From assembly GCA_025999935.1 (NCBI GenBank), contig BNXY01000035.1, positions 1 to 28,714 on the forward strand: a DNA stretch of 28,714 nucleotides. The letters run 5' to 3'. Every line of letters begins with the position of its first letter. Position 1 is the stretch's first letter. The translations under genes were made by a program, and so were the position numbers. Shown piece by piece: positions 8,358 to 15,373 of the stretch. Under the pieces are notes generated by a model. It saw nothing but the letters and a program-made list of their open reading frames with translations. It was not told the origin of the DNA and did no database searches. This DNA is from Bacteroidia bacterium. Its GTDB lineage: Bacteria; Bacteroidota; Bacteroidia; Bacteroidales; Azobacteroidaceae.

Positions 8358-8654
8358 TTATAACTGATTTTTTTTAACCAATTCCAAAGCATTGAATTTA
8401 CATTTGTTCACGCAATCGCCGCAGCCGGAACACCGGTTGGGATATTTCACCGCAATATGTTTGCCGTTTTCATCGCTTACCAACTCCAATACGCTGTATT
8501 TACACTTCTTCATGTTCGTCAGGCATCGCTTACATCCGGTACACTTGCCCTCAACAACGTGAACTACCTTATTTTTTCCCTGAATGTGGCGGTAAATTCC
8601 GCCAATAAACCACAGCGCAAGTATCGCGCCGCCAATGTATAGTACTGTATTCAT
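8358..8654 (-). CDS. Membrane-anchored 2x[4Fe-4S] ferredoxin-like protein
   Basis: The 98-residue protein starts with one transmembrane segment (residues ~4-20) followed by a positively charged stretch, which predicts a cytoplasmic iron-sulfur domain held at the inner membrane. The second cluster motif is canonical in spacing (C75-x2-C78-x2-C81-x3-C85). The first is C38-x2-C41-x2-C44-x6-C51, with three extra residues before the last Cys. The residue after each last Cys is Lys, not the usual Pro. It is likely an electron carrier, but whether both clusters form is uncertain. The gene starts 18 bases after the ABC permease stop, so it is most likely the third gene of that operon. An electron-transfer protein attached to an ABC-2 exporter is an unusual pairing whose meaning I cannot infer. 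Confidence 0.88.
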   Translation of the reverse strand: MNTVLYIGGAILALWFIGGIYRHIQGKNKVVHVVEGKCTGCKRCLTNMKKCKYSVLELVSDENGKHIAVKYPNRCSGCGDCVNKCKFNALELVKKNQL

Positions 8655-8672
8655 ATTGTTATTATTTATGAG

Positions 8673-9491
8673 TTACCGGTTTTTCTCCGACCGTACAAAC
8701 CCAAGTGTCCCGACAATCAGAAAAAGAATTGTCAGCCCGACAATGGCAACACTGTTTATCGCAGGATTGAACAGCACAACGTTTGCATATTCAGGTGTTC
8801 CTGCATAAACGACCGCCCGGGTCAGGTCGAGGCAATAAGTCATTGGCATCAGGCGATTCAATACCAGCAAAAGTCCGTGCGAATTGGCTATGGGAATAAG
8901 TGCGCCCGAAAGGAACATTTGTGTCATAGCAATGATCATAATTACCATATTTGCGGTTTTATTACTTTTGATAACGCCAATTATCAGCATGGCGAAAGCT
9001 CCTGCAGAAAGGCACATCAGCGGCGAGAGAGCTACGATGAGTATCAGTTGCCACGACGATAGCGTAATGCCCATAGCAAGCCCCACAATCAGCGTACCAA
9101 TCATGCCGAGTATTCCTCCAAATGAAGAACCGAATATTTTACCGATGACAATGGAATAGCGCGACACGGGTGAAATCATCATCTCCTGCGTGAAGTCGGT
9201 TTGGCGGTCTTCCACTAATGAGGTAAGTCCCTGTGCGGTAAACATAAACAGCATATTCACCATCATGCCCACCAGCATAAACTGCCCGTAGTCGAAGTTG
9301 AGACCCGCTGTCATATTTTGTGACAGGCTACCACCCAGCATCCCCATCATTATTACCGGCATTGCAAAGCTCATAATCAACCCAAAAGGAGATTTTATGG
9401 CGAGCAAAAAATCGCGTGCCGTAATGGTGATAACGGCGTTGAGTTCGCGCACGAAGCGTGGTTTTCTGTTTTTTATTTCTGTGGTACTCAT
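8673..9491 (-). CDS. ABC-2 type transporter permease
   Basis: The 272-residue protein has six hydrophobic segments in the ABC-2 pattern: an N-terminal cytoplasmic stretch with RELNAVITITARDF, then TM1 (FGLIMSFAMPVIMMGMLGG), a TM2-TM4 block around GKIFGSSFGGILGMIGTLIVG, and the C-terminal hairpin region with LNRLMPMTYCLDLTRAVVY. The latter is characteristic of the DrrB/NodJ-like branch. It forms the membrane channel for the ATPase encoded just upstream, and its ATG overlaps that gene's TGA (ATGA), indicating translational coupling. The substrate cannot be told from sequence; relatives export drugs, lipids or polysaccharides. Confidence 0.93.
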   Translation of the reverse strand: MSTTEIKNRKPRFVRELNAVITITARDFLLAIKSPFGLIMSFAMPVIMMGMLGGSLSQNMTAGLNFDYGQFMLVGMMVNMLFMFTAQGLTSLVEDRQTDFTQEMMISPVSRYSIVIGKIFGSSFGGILGMIGTLIVGLAMGITLSSWQLILIVALSPLMCLSAGAFAMLIIGVIKSNKTANMVIMIIAMTQMFLSGALIPIANSHGLLLVLNRLMPMTYCLDLTRAVVYAGTPEYANVVLFNPAINSVAIVGLTILFLIVGTLGFVRSEKNR

Positions 9492-10438
9492 ACTGTTTTT
9501 CCTCCCGAAATTTTAAGATATTCAATATAGGCATCTTCGAGCGTTGGCTCTTGGATTTTCAGCACGGTTAATTTGGTTTTAAGCTGCGCAATTATATTCT
9601 GTGCCGTAATGTCCTGATAGGGAACGATGATATGTTCTTCCATTTTATGAAACATTCCCATATCCGAAAGTTCGCCGATAAGTTGGCTTCGGTCGGCTGC
9701 ATCCAAAATCAGCTCCTGTTTCAGCAAACTCTGTTTCATTTCGTCGGGTGAACCGTTGATGGCTATTTTACCGTTATTGATGATACACACTTTATCAACA
9801 TGCTCACATTCATCAATATAGTGAGTTGTTAAAAAGACTGTTGTGCCGTTTTCGTGCCGCATATTGTTGATATAATCCCAAAGATTTCTGCGGCTTAGCG
9901 CATCCAATCCCGCCGTAGGTTCATCAAGAAAAAGAATGGCCGGCGTGTGCATCAAACTGCGGACGATTTCAAATTTTCGCTGCATCCCGCCCGACAACTT
10001 TCGGATTGGTTTGAACAGGGCATCTTTCAATCCTACAAGTTCCGCCAACTCCATTATGCGATTTTTATATTCGGCAGGCATCATGCGAAAGCTTGGTCTG
10101 TAGCCATACATTCCATACAGGCAAGCGTGGAAACGAATATTTTCTTCCGCCGAAAGTTGCAAGTCCAGACTGGGTTGCTGAAAGATAATTCCAAGTTTTT
10201 CGCGTGCTTTTTTTGCTTCCTTTTCTATATCGAAGCCGGCAATTTTGATTTCTCCGCTTGTTTTGCCGAGTGTTGTTGTCAGAATAGAAATGGTGGTAGT
10301 TTTTCCCGCACCGTTGGGACCGAGAAAAGCGAAAAACGCCCCTTCGTCAACAGTGAAGCTGATGTCGTCCACCGCATTCTTGTTTGCGTTTTTATAACGC
10401 TTGGTCAAATTTTGAACCGTGATGATTGCTTGATTCAT
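9488..10438 (-). CDS. ABC transporter ATP-binding protein (DrrA-like)
   Basis: The 316-residue ATPase has all the nucleotide-binding motifs: Walker A GPNGAGKTT (40-48), Q-loop around Gln87-88, signature LSGGMQ (148-153), Walker B ILFLDEP (168-174) and switch His206 in TTHY. The C-terminal ~90 residues form the extra domain typical of DrrA-type exporters (ending in the LKIQEPTLEDAYIEYL motif). It pairs with the downstream ABC-2 permease to power export. This is the first gene of the operon ATPase-permease-ferredoxin. The upstream 113-base gap holds no clear TAnnTTTG box. Confidence 0.96.
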   Translation of the reverse strand: MNQAIITVQNLTKRYKNANKNAVDDISFTVDEGAFFAFLGPNGAGKTTTISILTTTLGKTSGEIKIAGFDIEKEAKKAREKLGIIFQQPSLDLQLSAEENIRFHACLYGMYGYRPSFRMMPAEYKNRIMELAELVGLKDALFKPIRKLSGGMQRKFEIVRSLMHTPAILFLDEPTAGLDALSRRNLWDYINNMRHENGTTVFLTTHYIDECEHVDKVCIINNGKIAINGSPDEMKQSLLKQELILDAADRSQLIGELSDMGMFHKMEEHIIVPYQDITAQNIIAQLKTKLTVLKIQEPTLEDAYIEYLKISGGKTV

Positions 10439-10529
10439 CTTTCTTTTTATTTTTTGATATTGTTATCTAATTGTGAAGACGAATAAGCGTGGAAAATATT
10501 TTATAAATTGTGAATTATTATGTTTGGAT

Positions 10530-10550
10530 AAGCGGACAATAATCCGGCTT
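10530..10550 (-). other. Hairpin directly after the M28 peptidase stop
   Basis: A 7-bp stem with one bulged C (AAGCCGGA against TCCGCTT on the minus strand, six-base loop) begins one base after the peptidase stop codon. No T-run follows, so it would be a weak or non-canonical terminator. It may serve as a 3' end stabiliser. Confidence 0.35.
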
Positions 10551-10551
10551 G

Positions 10552-12117
10552 TTATCTCTCTTCCTTATACAAACCTTCTCGCGAAAGTATCTTCTTCTGC
10601 ATAGCCAGGTTGTAAACAACGACCGCCGTTACGACCGCCGAATGTTCCATGTATTCGGGGATACTCATGTTGTAGCTGTCCCTTTCGGTGTGCCAAATTT
10701 CCTGGTAATTGAAATCGTATCCCTTGGGGTCGCCGGTGCCGAAACTGACGGTCGGAACTCCGTTCATGGCGAAATAGGCGTGGTCGGAACCGCCGGCTGT
10801 GGTTGGTCTCGCGGGAGGTTCGCCATTGCGAACATTGAGTGTAAACGGAAAATCCGGATTGATGTCGTTCAGTTTTGCGGTAGCTTCTTTGAAGGCGTCA
10901 TGCATGGCAGGTGTCACGGTTAAAGAATTGGCAACAGTAGGCCCTCCGTCACGGTTGAAATAGTTGGATATTTTAGGCCATTTATCTTTGTTGTGTTCGA
11001 CCCAATATTTGGAACCCCACAATCCAAATTCTTCGGCAGCCCAGAGGCAAAAGATAATGGTGCGTTGGGGTTTTCCTCCGGCAGCCATGATAAGCCGCGC
11101 CGCTTCGAGGTTGGGTGCAGCGCCCGTACCACAATCCACCGCGCCCGACGCCACGTCGAACGCATCCAGATGGCCGCCGCTCATCACGTATTCATCCGGA
11201 TATTTGCTTCCGCGGATAATGCCCAGTACATTGTGATACTTTACAGGACCCGGTTTGAAATGGTTGCGGATGTCAAATTCCAATTGAAAATACCGGCGTT
11301 CTTTCACTTTCCGTTCGATAATAGCATACTGATGTTCGTCTAATTTGATGTCGGGACAAGTGGGTAAATTATCAAAATCCATTTGCATCAGGTTTTTTCG
11401 GTCATACAAAGCCCGAATAGGAGTTGACGAAGCTTGAATGATACCCAGAATACCGGCTTCTCTCATTTCGCGATAGAATAGGGCAGGGGCGTCTTCCAAT
11501 TTCTTTAATGGAATAGGGCTTGCCTCAGGATTCCGTCTGTTGATGGCCTGAATGGAGTCGTTGTAACGCCTTTTGGTTATATTATTCTCCATAATCGCAG
11601 TTCTTGCGCTATCTCCTTTCATCGAGAAATCTATCGGCCATCCGTCATTTAGGCCGGTTACCAATACCCAGGCGCCTTTCAGTTTTCCCTTCATTTGTTC
11701 GAATTGACTGCGTGTTTTCGGTTCCATAACCACATGACCTCTTTGTACGCCCTTGGTTCCGGCGGTGTACGAAGGCGTGGCGAAATGGAGTGTCATCCCG
11801 TCGTCGTCAAGCATTTTGCCGAACCAAGGCCCCCGGTTGAAGCCGACGGGCAATTCGCCCACTTCCTGAATTTCCACTTCAAGTCCCCATTTTTTGAACT
11901 GCGAAGCCGCCCAATAAGTAGCGTTGGTGTAAGCGTCCGAACCGGTTATCCGTCCGCCGATACGATTGGTAAGTACATCCAAGTGGTGCATTGTCCGGTT
12001 GTCCGTTGCTGCGATACCGATAATTTTTTCCGTAATTTTCGTATCTTGCGCTACTGTTGGCATTGCCGCCACAGACAGCAAAAACAAGGTAACAGAAAGG
12101 GTAATAACTCTTTTCAT
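10552..12117 (-). CDS. Secreted M28-family zinc metallopeptidase (PGCP-like)
   Basis: The ATG at 12115-12117 gives 521 residues with a Sec signal peptide (MKRVITLSVTLFLLSVAAMP, cleavage near AQD). A TTG 33 bases further upstream also keeps the frame open but would put non-signal residues in front and is less likely. The C-terminal half is the M28 aminopeptidase fold with expected metal ligands His316 and Asp318 in GGHLDAFD, bridging Asp328 (DCGTG in place of the more usual DDGSG), Glu362/363 in WAAEEFGLWG, Asp390 and His476 in IWHTERDSY. A SDHAYF motif is at 444-449. The N-terminal and middle part (GLNDGWPIDF, REAGILGIIQASS) resemble the PA-type insert seen in carboxypeptidase Q relatives. 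It acts on peptides in the periplasm or outside. It is transcribed alone from a -7 box at 12148-12155. Confidence 0.93.
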   Translation of the reverse strand: MKRVITLSVTLFLLSVAAMPTVAQDTKITEKIIGIAATDNRTMHHLDVLTNRIGGRITGSDAYTNATYWAASQFKKWGLEVEIQEVGELPVGFNRGPWFGKMLDDDGMTLHFATPSYTAGTKGVQRGHVVMEPKTRSQFEQMKGKLKGAWVLVTGLNDGWPIDFSMKGDSARTAIMENNITKRRYNDSIQAINRRNPEASPIPLKKLEDAPALFYREMREAGILGIIQASSTPIRALYDRKNLMQMDFDNLPTCPDIKLDEHQYAIIERKVKERRYFQLEFDIRNHFKPGPVKYHNVLGIIRGSKYPDEYVMSGGHLDAFDVASGAVDCGTGAAPNLEAARLIMAAGGKPQRTIIFCLWAAEEFGLWGSKYWVEHNKDKWPKISNYFNRDGGPTVANSLTVTPAMHDAFKEATAKLNDINPDFPFTLNVRNGEPPARPTTAGGSDHAYFAMNGVPTVSFGTGDPKGYDFNYQEIWHTERDSYNMSIPEYMEHSAVVTAVVVYNLAMQKKILSREGLYKEER

Positions 12118-12147
12118 GTGTAAATAATTTTTTATAAAATAATGGGA

Positions 12148-12155
12148 CAAAAATA
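12148..12155 (-). promoter_or_regulatory. Probable M28 gene -7 box (TATTTTTG)
   Basis: On the minus strand TATTTTTG fits TAnnTTTG and lies about 30 bases upstream of the ATG at 12117. The -33 region (about 12175-12180) is only T-rich. The location supports the ATG start at 12117 over the upstream TTG, which overlaps this box. Confidence 0.45.
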
Positions 12156-12282
12156 GTAAAATTTATTTGAATATAAAACTTTTGTTGACTTTTCGTTAGT
12201 GTATTGGCGGAAAACAAATGAAGCATTGAAGAGTAACAAAAAATCTCTGACTAAATTTATTACTAAATCCGGTTATTTTGCT

Positions 12283-12290
12283 TATATTTG
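12283..12290 (+). promoter_or_regulatory. Possible promoter -7 box (TATATTTG) ahead of the defence island
   Basis: TATATTTG fits the Bacteroidota -7 consensus on the plus strand. It lies right before the restriction-modification remnant and ~156 bases ahead of the AbiH start, with no good -33 TTTG. If it is functional, the remnant would form the 5' leader of the AbiH mRNA. Confidence 0.3.
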
Positions 12291-12295
12291 TGTCC

Positions 12296-12436
12296 AAATG
12301 GGGGGAATATTTTAATGAATATCAATCGGAATATCGTAACTTTGTGGGGCAGATAGAGGCAACGGATAGAGAGGTTGATAGGATCGTGTATGCATTGTAT
12401 GGATTGGAGGAAGAGGAAGTGGGAATAATAGAATAA
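12296..12436 (+). pseudogene. C-terminal remnant of a restriction-modification DNA methyltransferase
   Basis: Forty-six codons ending in TAA (12434-12436) read KWGEYFNEYQSEYRNFVGQ and then VDRIVYALYGLEEEEVGIIE. This is the C-terminal helical end typical of Eco57I/type IIG-like and related DNA methylase-restriction proteins (usual form: W-x-x-Y-F ... D-x-E-I-D-x-x-V-Y-x-L-Y-G-L-T-x-x-E-I). Nothing of the catalytic domain is left: immediately upstream lies the regulatory region of the oppositely oriented peptidase gene. The fragment is the visible left end of a foreign island and shows that a full restriction-modification gene once stood here, or came in already truncated. Confidence 0.75.
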
Positions 12437-12445
12437 TAAAAAAAT

Positions 12446-13600
12446 ATGAACAGAATAATACTTATCGGTAATGGATTTGACTTAGCGCATGATTTGGAAA
12501 CAAACTACAAACATTTTATTGATAATTTGTGGCGCAATATAATTAATGAATTTCGAGATATTCGCAACTACAAAAATGATGTGTTTGAAAATAATTTCAT
12601 CTACATAAAATTATCGCTACCAATTTATACTCAACCATTACAAGCTATTAATTCATACTCCGATTTTAAGACTTTTCTTAAAGAGAATGTACTCTCTAAT
12701 GGTTTTCCAATGTTTATTGAGTTTAAAAATAACTTTCTAAAAACCATAATGGATAAATTGCATTTAGAAAAGTGGGTTGATATAGAAAATGAATATTACG
12801 AGGCCTTAAAAGATTGCATTAAACAAAAAGAGAGTATTGATAAATTAAATGAGGATTTTAATCAAATAAAAGATGCTTTAATAAGATATTTGGAAGGAAT
12901 TAATGATAATTTGGAAAATTACACATTAGATTTTCCGCACGAAAATATTGTAAAAACAATATTTTCAGACTTCAATATGAATGATTTTATAGAAGCATAT
13001 ATTGATAAAAAGACAAAAATGGAATATGAGAAAATACCCAATTTCGAATTAAATTCTTTTTCTCCAAAAGAAATTCTATTTCTTAATTTCAATTACACGT
13101 CCACCGAATTATATTATTCAAAATACTATAAAGATAGATATTCCGAATTAAAAAATCCGCAAACGGAAATAATCGAACCTATTTATATTCATGGAAAATT
13201 GGAAAAAGAAAATAACCCAATTATATTTGGTTTTGGCGATGAAATAGATGAATCATACAAATCCATAGAGAATCTTAATGACAATCGGTATCTTGAGAAT
13301 ATCAAATCAATTAAATATTTTGAAACAGGTAATTACAAACGCCTATTATCATTTATCAATAGTGATGATTACCAAATTTTTATTTTCGGTCATTCGTGTG
13401 GCAATTCAGATAGAACATTGTTAAACACCTTATTTGAACATGAAAATTGTGTTTCAATAAAGGTATTTTATCACAAAAAAGAAGATGGAACAGATAATTA
13501 CAGTGATATAGTAAGAAATATATCCAGACATTTTACGAATAAAGCTGTAATGAGAGACAAAGTTGTGAACAAAAAAGATTGTAATTCATTAATAAGATAA
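12446..13600 (+). CDS. AbiH family abortive phage infection protein
   Basis: The 384-residue protein opens with RIILIGNGFDLAHDLETNYK, the hallmark N-terminus of AbiH (GNGFDLAH at 8-15). Other family blocks are present: LFLNFNYTSTELYY (211-224, FNYT core), PIYIHGKL (245-252) with a following GFGDE, and near the C-terminus IFGHSCGNSDRTLLNTLF (313-330, GHS-x-G-x-x-D core). Length is in the normal range for AbiH and nothing appears broken. The family was named for phage exclusion in Lactococcus; its enzymatic activity is not something I can state from sequence. Base composition is much more A+T-rich than the surrounding enzyme genes (AAT, AAA, ATA and TAT codons dominate), which indicates transfer. 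It lies between a restriction-modification remnant and a transposase remnant and opposite in direction to all flanking core genes. Confidence 0.88.
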   Translation: MNRIILIGNGFDLAHDLETNYKHFIDNLWRNIINEFRDIRNYKNDVFENNFIYIKLSLPIYTQPLQAINSYSDFKTFLKENVLSNGFPMFIEFKNNFLKTIMDKLHLEKWVDIENEYYEALKDCIKQKESIDKLNEDFNQIKDALIRYLEGINDNLENYTLDFPHENIVKTIFSDFNMNDFIEAYIDKKTKMEYEKIPNFELNSFSPKEILFLNFNYTSTELYYSKYYKDRYSELKNPQTEIIEPIYIHGKLEKENNPIIFGFGDEIDESYKSIENLNDNRYLENIKSIKYFETGNYKRLLSFINSDDYQIFIFGHSCGNSDRTLLNTLFEHENCVSIKVFYHKKEDGTDNYSDIVRNISRHFTNKAVMRDKVVNKKDCNSLIR

Positions 13601-13720
13601 TGTTCTACAACTCTAACATCCATCATCGCCGCACCGTCCGCCTGCAAGGATACAATTATTTACAAGCAGGATGTGCAAAATTGGGAATGTTTGTTTGGAA
13701 AAATTGTAAATGAAGAAATG
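13600..13720 (+). pseudogene. RAYT/IS200-like (Y1) transposase N-terminal remnant
   Basis: An ATG overlapping the AbiH stop (TAATG) starts MFYNSN then IHHRRTVRLQGYNYLQAG, the standard N-terminus of REP-associated Y1 transposases of Bacteroidota (normally followed by a short hydrophobic strand and C-x-Q-N-R). In this copy the expected six or so residues of that strand are missing and the reading frame shifts by one: the continuation VQNWECLFGKIVNEEM is found from 13673 to 13720 in the next frame. After that no homology is seen; the catalytic HUH and Tyr motifs are gone. The copy is thus a dead fragment with an internal deletion and a 3' truncation. The shifted frame stays open to a TAA at 13763-13765. 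Confidence 0.78.
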
Positions 13721-13827
13721 ATAACAAGAATTTCGACATCCACATTCACGGAAATCGCGACTTAATTGAACAAGGCAGTGACAACAAAGGAAAATTTTAC
13801 AAGATTTATTACAAAGAAGAAAATTAG
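13714..13827 (+). pseudogene. Short orphan coding-like fragment
   Basis: After the TGA at 13711-13713, an open stretch without a start codon reads NDNKNFDIHIHGNRDLIEQG and continues with SDNKGKFYKIYYKEEN before TAG (13825-13827). It looks like the end of a protein, but I do not recognise it. It follows the transposase remnant and fills the gap before the 132-residue gene. It may be a fragment of another gene carried in by the island, or chance. Confidence 0.25.
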
Positions 13828-13878
13828 GCAATACACAATGCAACAAAAGGTAACGAACAAATAATAAATTAAAACAAC

Positions 13879-14277
13879 ATGAGCGGAAGACAAATGGCAT
13901 GGGTTTGGACAGGAAAAACAACCCCTGCAAAATTAACAGACCGGGATAAAGAAAGTATCAAAAGAATCGTTGAAGCGGAAATCGAAAAAACGACGAAGCT
14001 CAAAGGGATTGTGTATAGAACACAAGTCAAGGCAGGGAGAGTGTATTTATTTTATCTCTACGAACCACAAATTCCGGAAGGGGCAATTCTTACAAAACCA
14101 TTGATTGACGGCAAATATTTTGAACTGGTGTTAGCCCGTATAACTGTTTATGACAAGTATCACAAAGAATGTACTTTGGATTGGCAAAGACATAACAATG
14201 AGTGGATGACAATAGAAAAAGGCTCATTGGAGGAATGTATTCAAATTGCCGAAAAAAGCGACTGGTTTCAAATATAG
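13879..14277 (+). CDS. Hypothetical protein (132 aa) in defence island
   Basis: The protein begins MSGRQMAWVWTGKTTPAKLT, followed by a charged helix (DRDKESIKRIVEAEIEKTTK) and then a beta-rich part with many aromatics (VKAGRVYLFYLYEP, FELVLARITVYDKYHKECTL) ending DWQRHNNEWMTIEKG and a short helix. No signal peptide, membrane segment or catalytic motif is visible. A faint resemblance in length and Trp pattern to small DUF3024-type proteins is noted, but I would not assign it. It precedes the RhuM-family gene by a gap of about 20-40 bases on the same strand, so the two are probably co-transcribed. Its composition is closer to the flanking genome than that of AbiH. Cytoplasmic; function unknown. 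Confidence 0.7.
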   Translation: MSGRQMAWVWTGKTTPAKLTDRDKESIKRIVEAEIEKTTKLKGIVYRTQVKAGRVYLFYLYEPQIPEGAILTKPLIDGKYFELVLARITVYDKYHKECTLDWQRHNNEWMTIEKGSLEECIQIAEKSDWFQI

Positions 14278-14316
14278 GAAAATTTGAAAATAAATATGAA
14301 AAGGCATTGGAAAAAT

Positions 14317-15348
14317 ATGTCATCCAAAATTATTTTTATGAATACTGATTCTCAACTGATTATATATCAAACCGAAGAAGGGCAAACCAAATTGGAAGTC
14401 CGTCTCGAAGATGAAACCGTTTGGCTAACTCAAGCGCAAATGTCCCAACTGTTTGGAAAGGATAAAAGGACTATATCTGAGCATGTTAAAAACATATTTA
14501 AAGAAGGGGAGCTAAATGAAAAAGTGGTTGTCCGGAATTTCCGGATAACCACTCAACACGGTGCTATTGCAGGGAAAACACAAGAAATAGAGGTCAATGG
14601 ATACAATCTTGATGTCATTATTTCGGTAGGCTATCGAGTAAAATCGCAACAAGGCACTTTGTTCCGCATTTGGGCTACGCAACGCCTGCGTGAATACATT
14701 GTCAAAGGCTTTGTTTTGAACGACGAACGCTTCAAAACCGGTAATTCTATGAATTATTTCAACGAATTACAGGAACGTATTCGGGAAATCCGTTTGTCCG
14801 AACGCTTTTTCTATCAGAAAATTAAGGATATTTATACTACCAGCATCGACTATGACCCTAAAGACCCGAAAACGATAGAGTTCTTTAAAGTGATTCAGAA
14901 TAAACTGCTTTGGGCTATCAGCAAGCAAACTGCAGCAGAATTGATTTACAGACGGGTAGATGCTTCCTTGCCGCTTCTGGGTATGCAATCCTACGATAAA
15001 AAGAACACGATTTCAATCCGAAAAAATGATGTAAGCATTGCCAAAAATTACCTCAATGAAGACGAAATCAAGTTGTTGGGCTTGTTGGTGGAACAATACC
15101 TCGCTTTTGCCGAAACAATGGCGCAACAGCATACGCCCATGTATATGGCCGATTGGATTAGCCGTTTAGATCTTATCCTGCAACTGAACGGGCGCGAATT
15201 ATTGACTCATGCCGGCAGTATCAGTCACCAAATGGCGCTGGAACATTCCAATGAGGAATATGGCAAATACAAAAGGGAACAACAAAAACTGGAGCGAGAA
15301 AATAGCTTGAAAGAAATTGAAGAAGATATAAAACGATTAAAACAATGA
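14317..15348 (+). CDS. rhuM: RhuM family (virulence RhuM) protein
   Basis: The family is recognised from its two hallmark blocks. The first is the N-terminal part QLIIYQTEEGQTKLEVRLED followed by TVWLTQAQMSQLFGKDKRTI (a helix-turn-helix-like segment). The second is the core NLDVIISVGYRVKSQQGTLF, then RIWATQRLREYIVKGFVL. The C-terminal half is helical with a charged coil (REQQKLERENSLKEIEEDIK). I chose the ATG at 14317, giving 343 residues and placing 13 residues ahead of the IIYQ motif. An in-frame TTG (14284) and ATGs at 14296 and 14338 are alternatives, and no strong ribosome site decides. RhuM was first seen on a Salmonella pathogenicity island and often lies near restriction-modification and toxin-antitoxin genes. 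Its biochemical role is not established. It ends 25 bases from the convergent GH43 gene. Confidence 0.85.
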   Translation: MSSKIIFMNTDSQLIIYQTEEGQTKLEVRLEDETVWLTQAQMSQLFGKDKRTISEHVKNIFKEGELNEKVVVRNFRITTQHGAIAGKTQEIEVNGYNLDVIISVGYRVKSQQGTLFRIWATQRLREYIVKGFVLNDERFKTGNSMNYFNELQERIREIRLSERFFYQKIKDIYTTSIDYDPKDPKTIEFFKVIQNKLLWAISKQTAAELIYRRVDASLPLLGMQSYDKKNTISIRKNDVSIAKNYLNEDEIKLLGLLVEQYLAFAETMAQQHTPMYMADWISRLDLILQLNGRELLTHAGSISHQMALEHSNEEYGKYKREQQKLERENSLKEIEEDIKRLKQ

Positions 15349-15373
15349 GTATGGATTCCTTATATGTCTTTTT

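Noticed and set aside
12118..12150. TTG start extending the M28 peptidase by 11 residues
   Set aside because: The added residues precede a complete signal peptide and the TTG overlaps the probable -7 box.
13613..13930. 105-codon Cys-rich minus-strand frame
   Set aside because: It is antisense to the transposase remnant and the start of the 132-residue gene, with no recognisable domain.
12446..15348. CRISPR array, tRNA or integrase marking the island ends
   Set aside because: No spaced repeats, tRNA-like fold, integrase or clear target duplication was found on either side.
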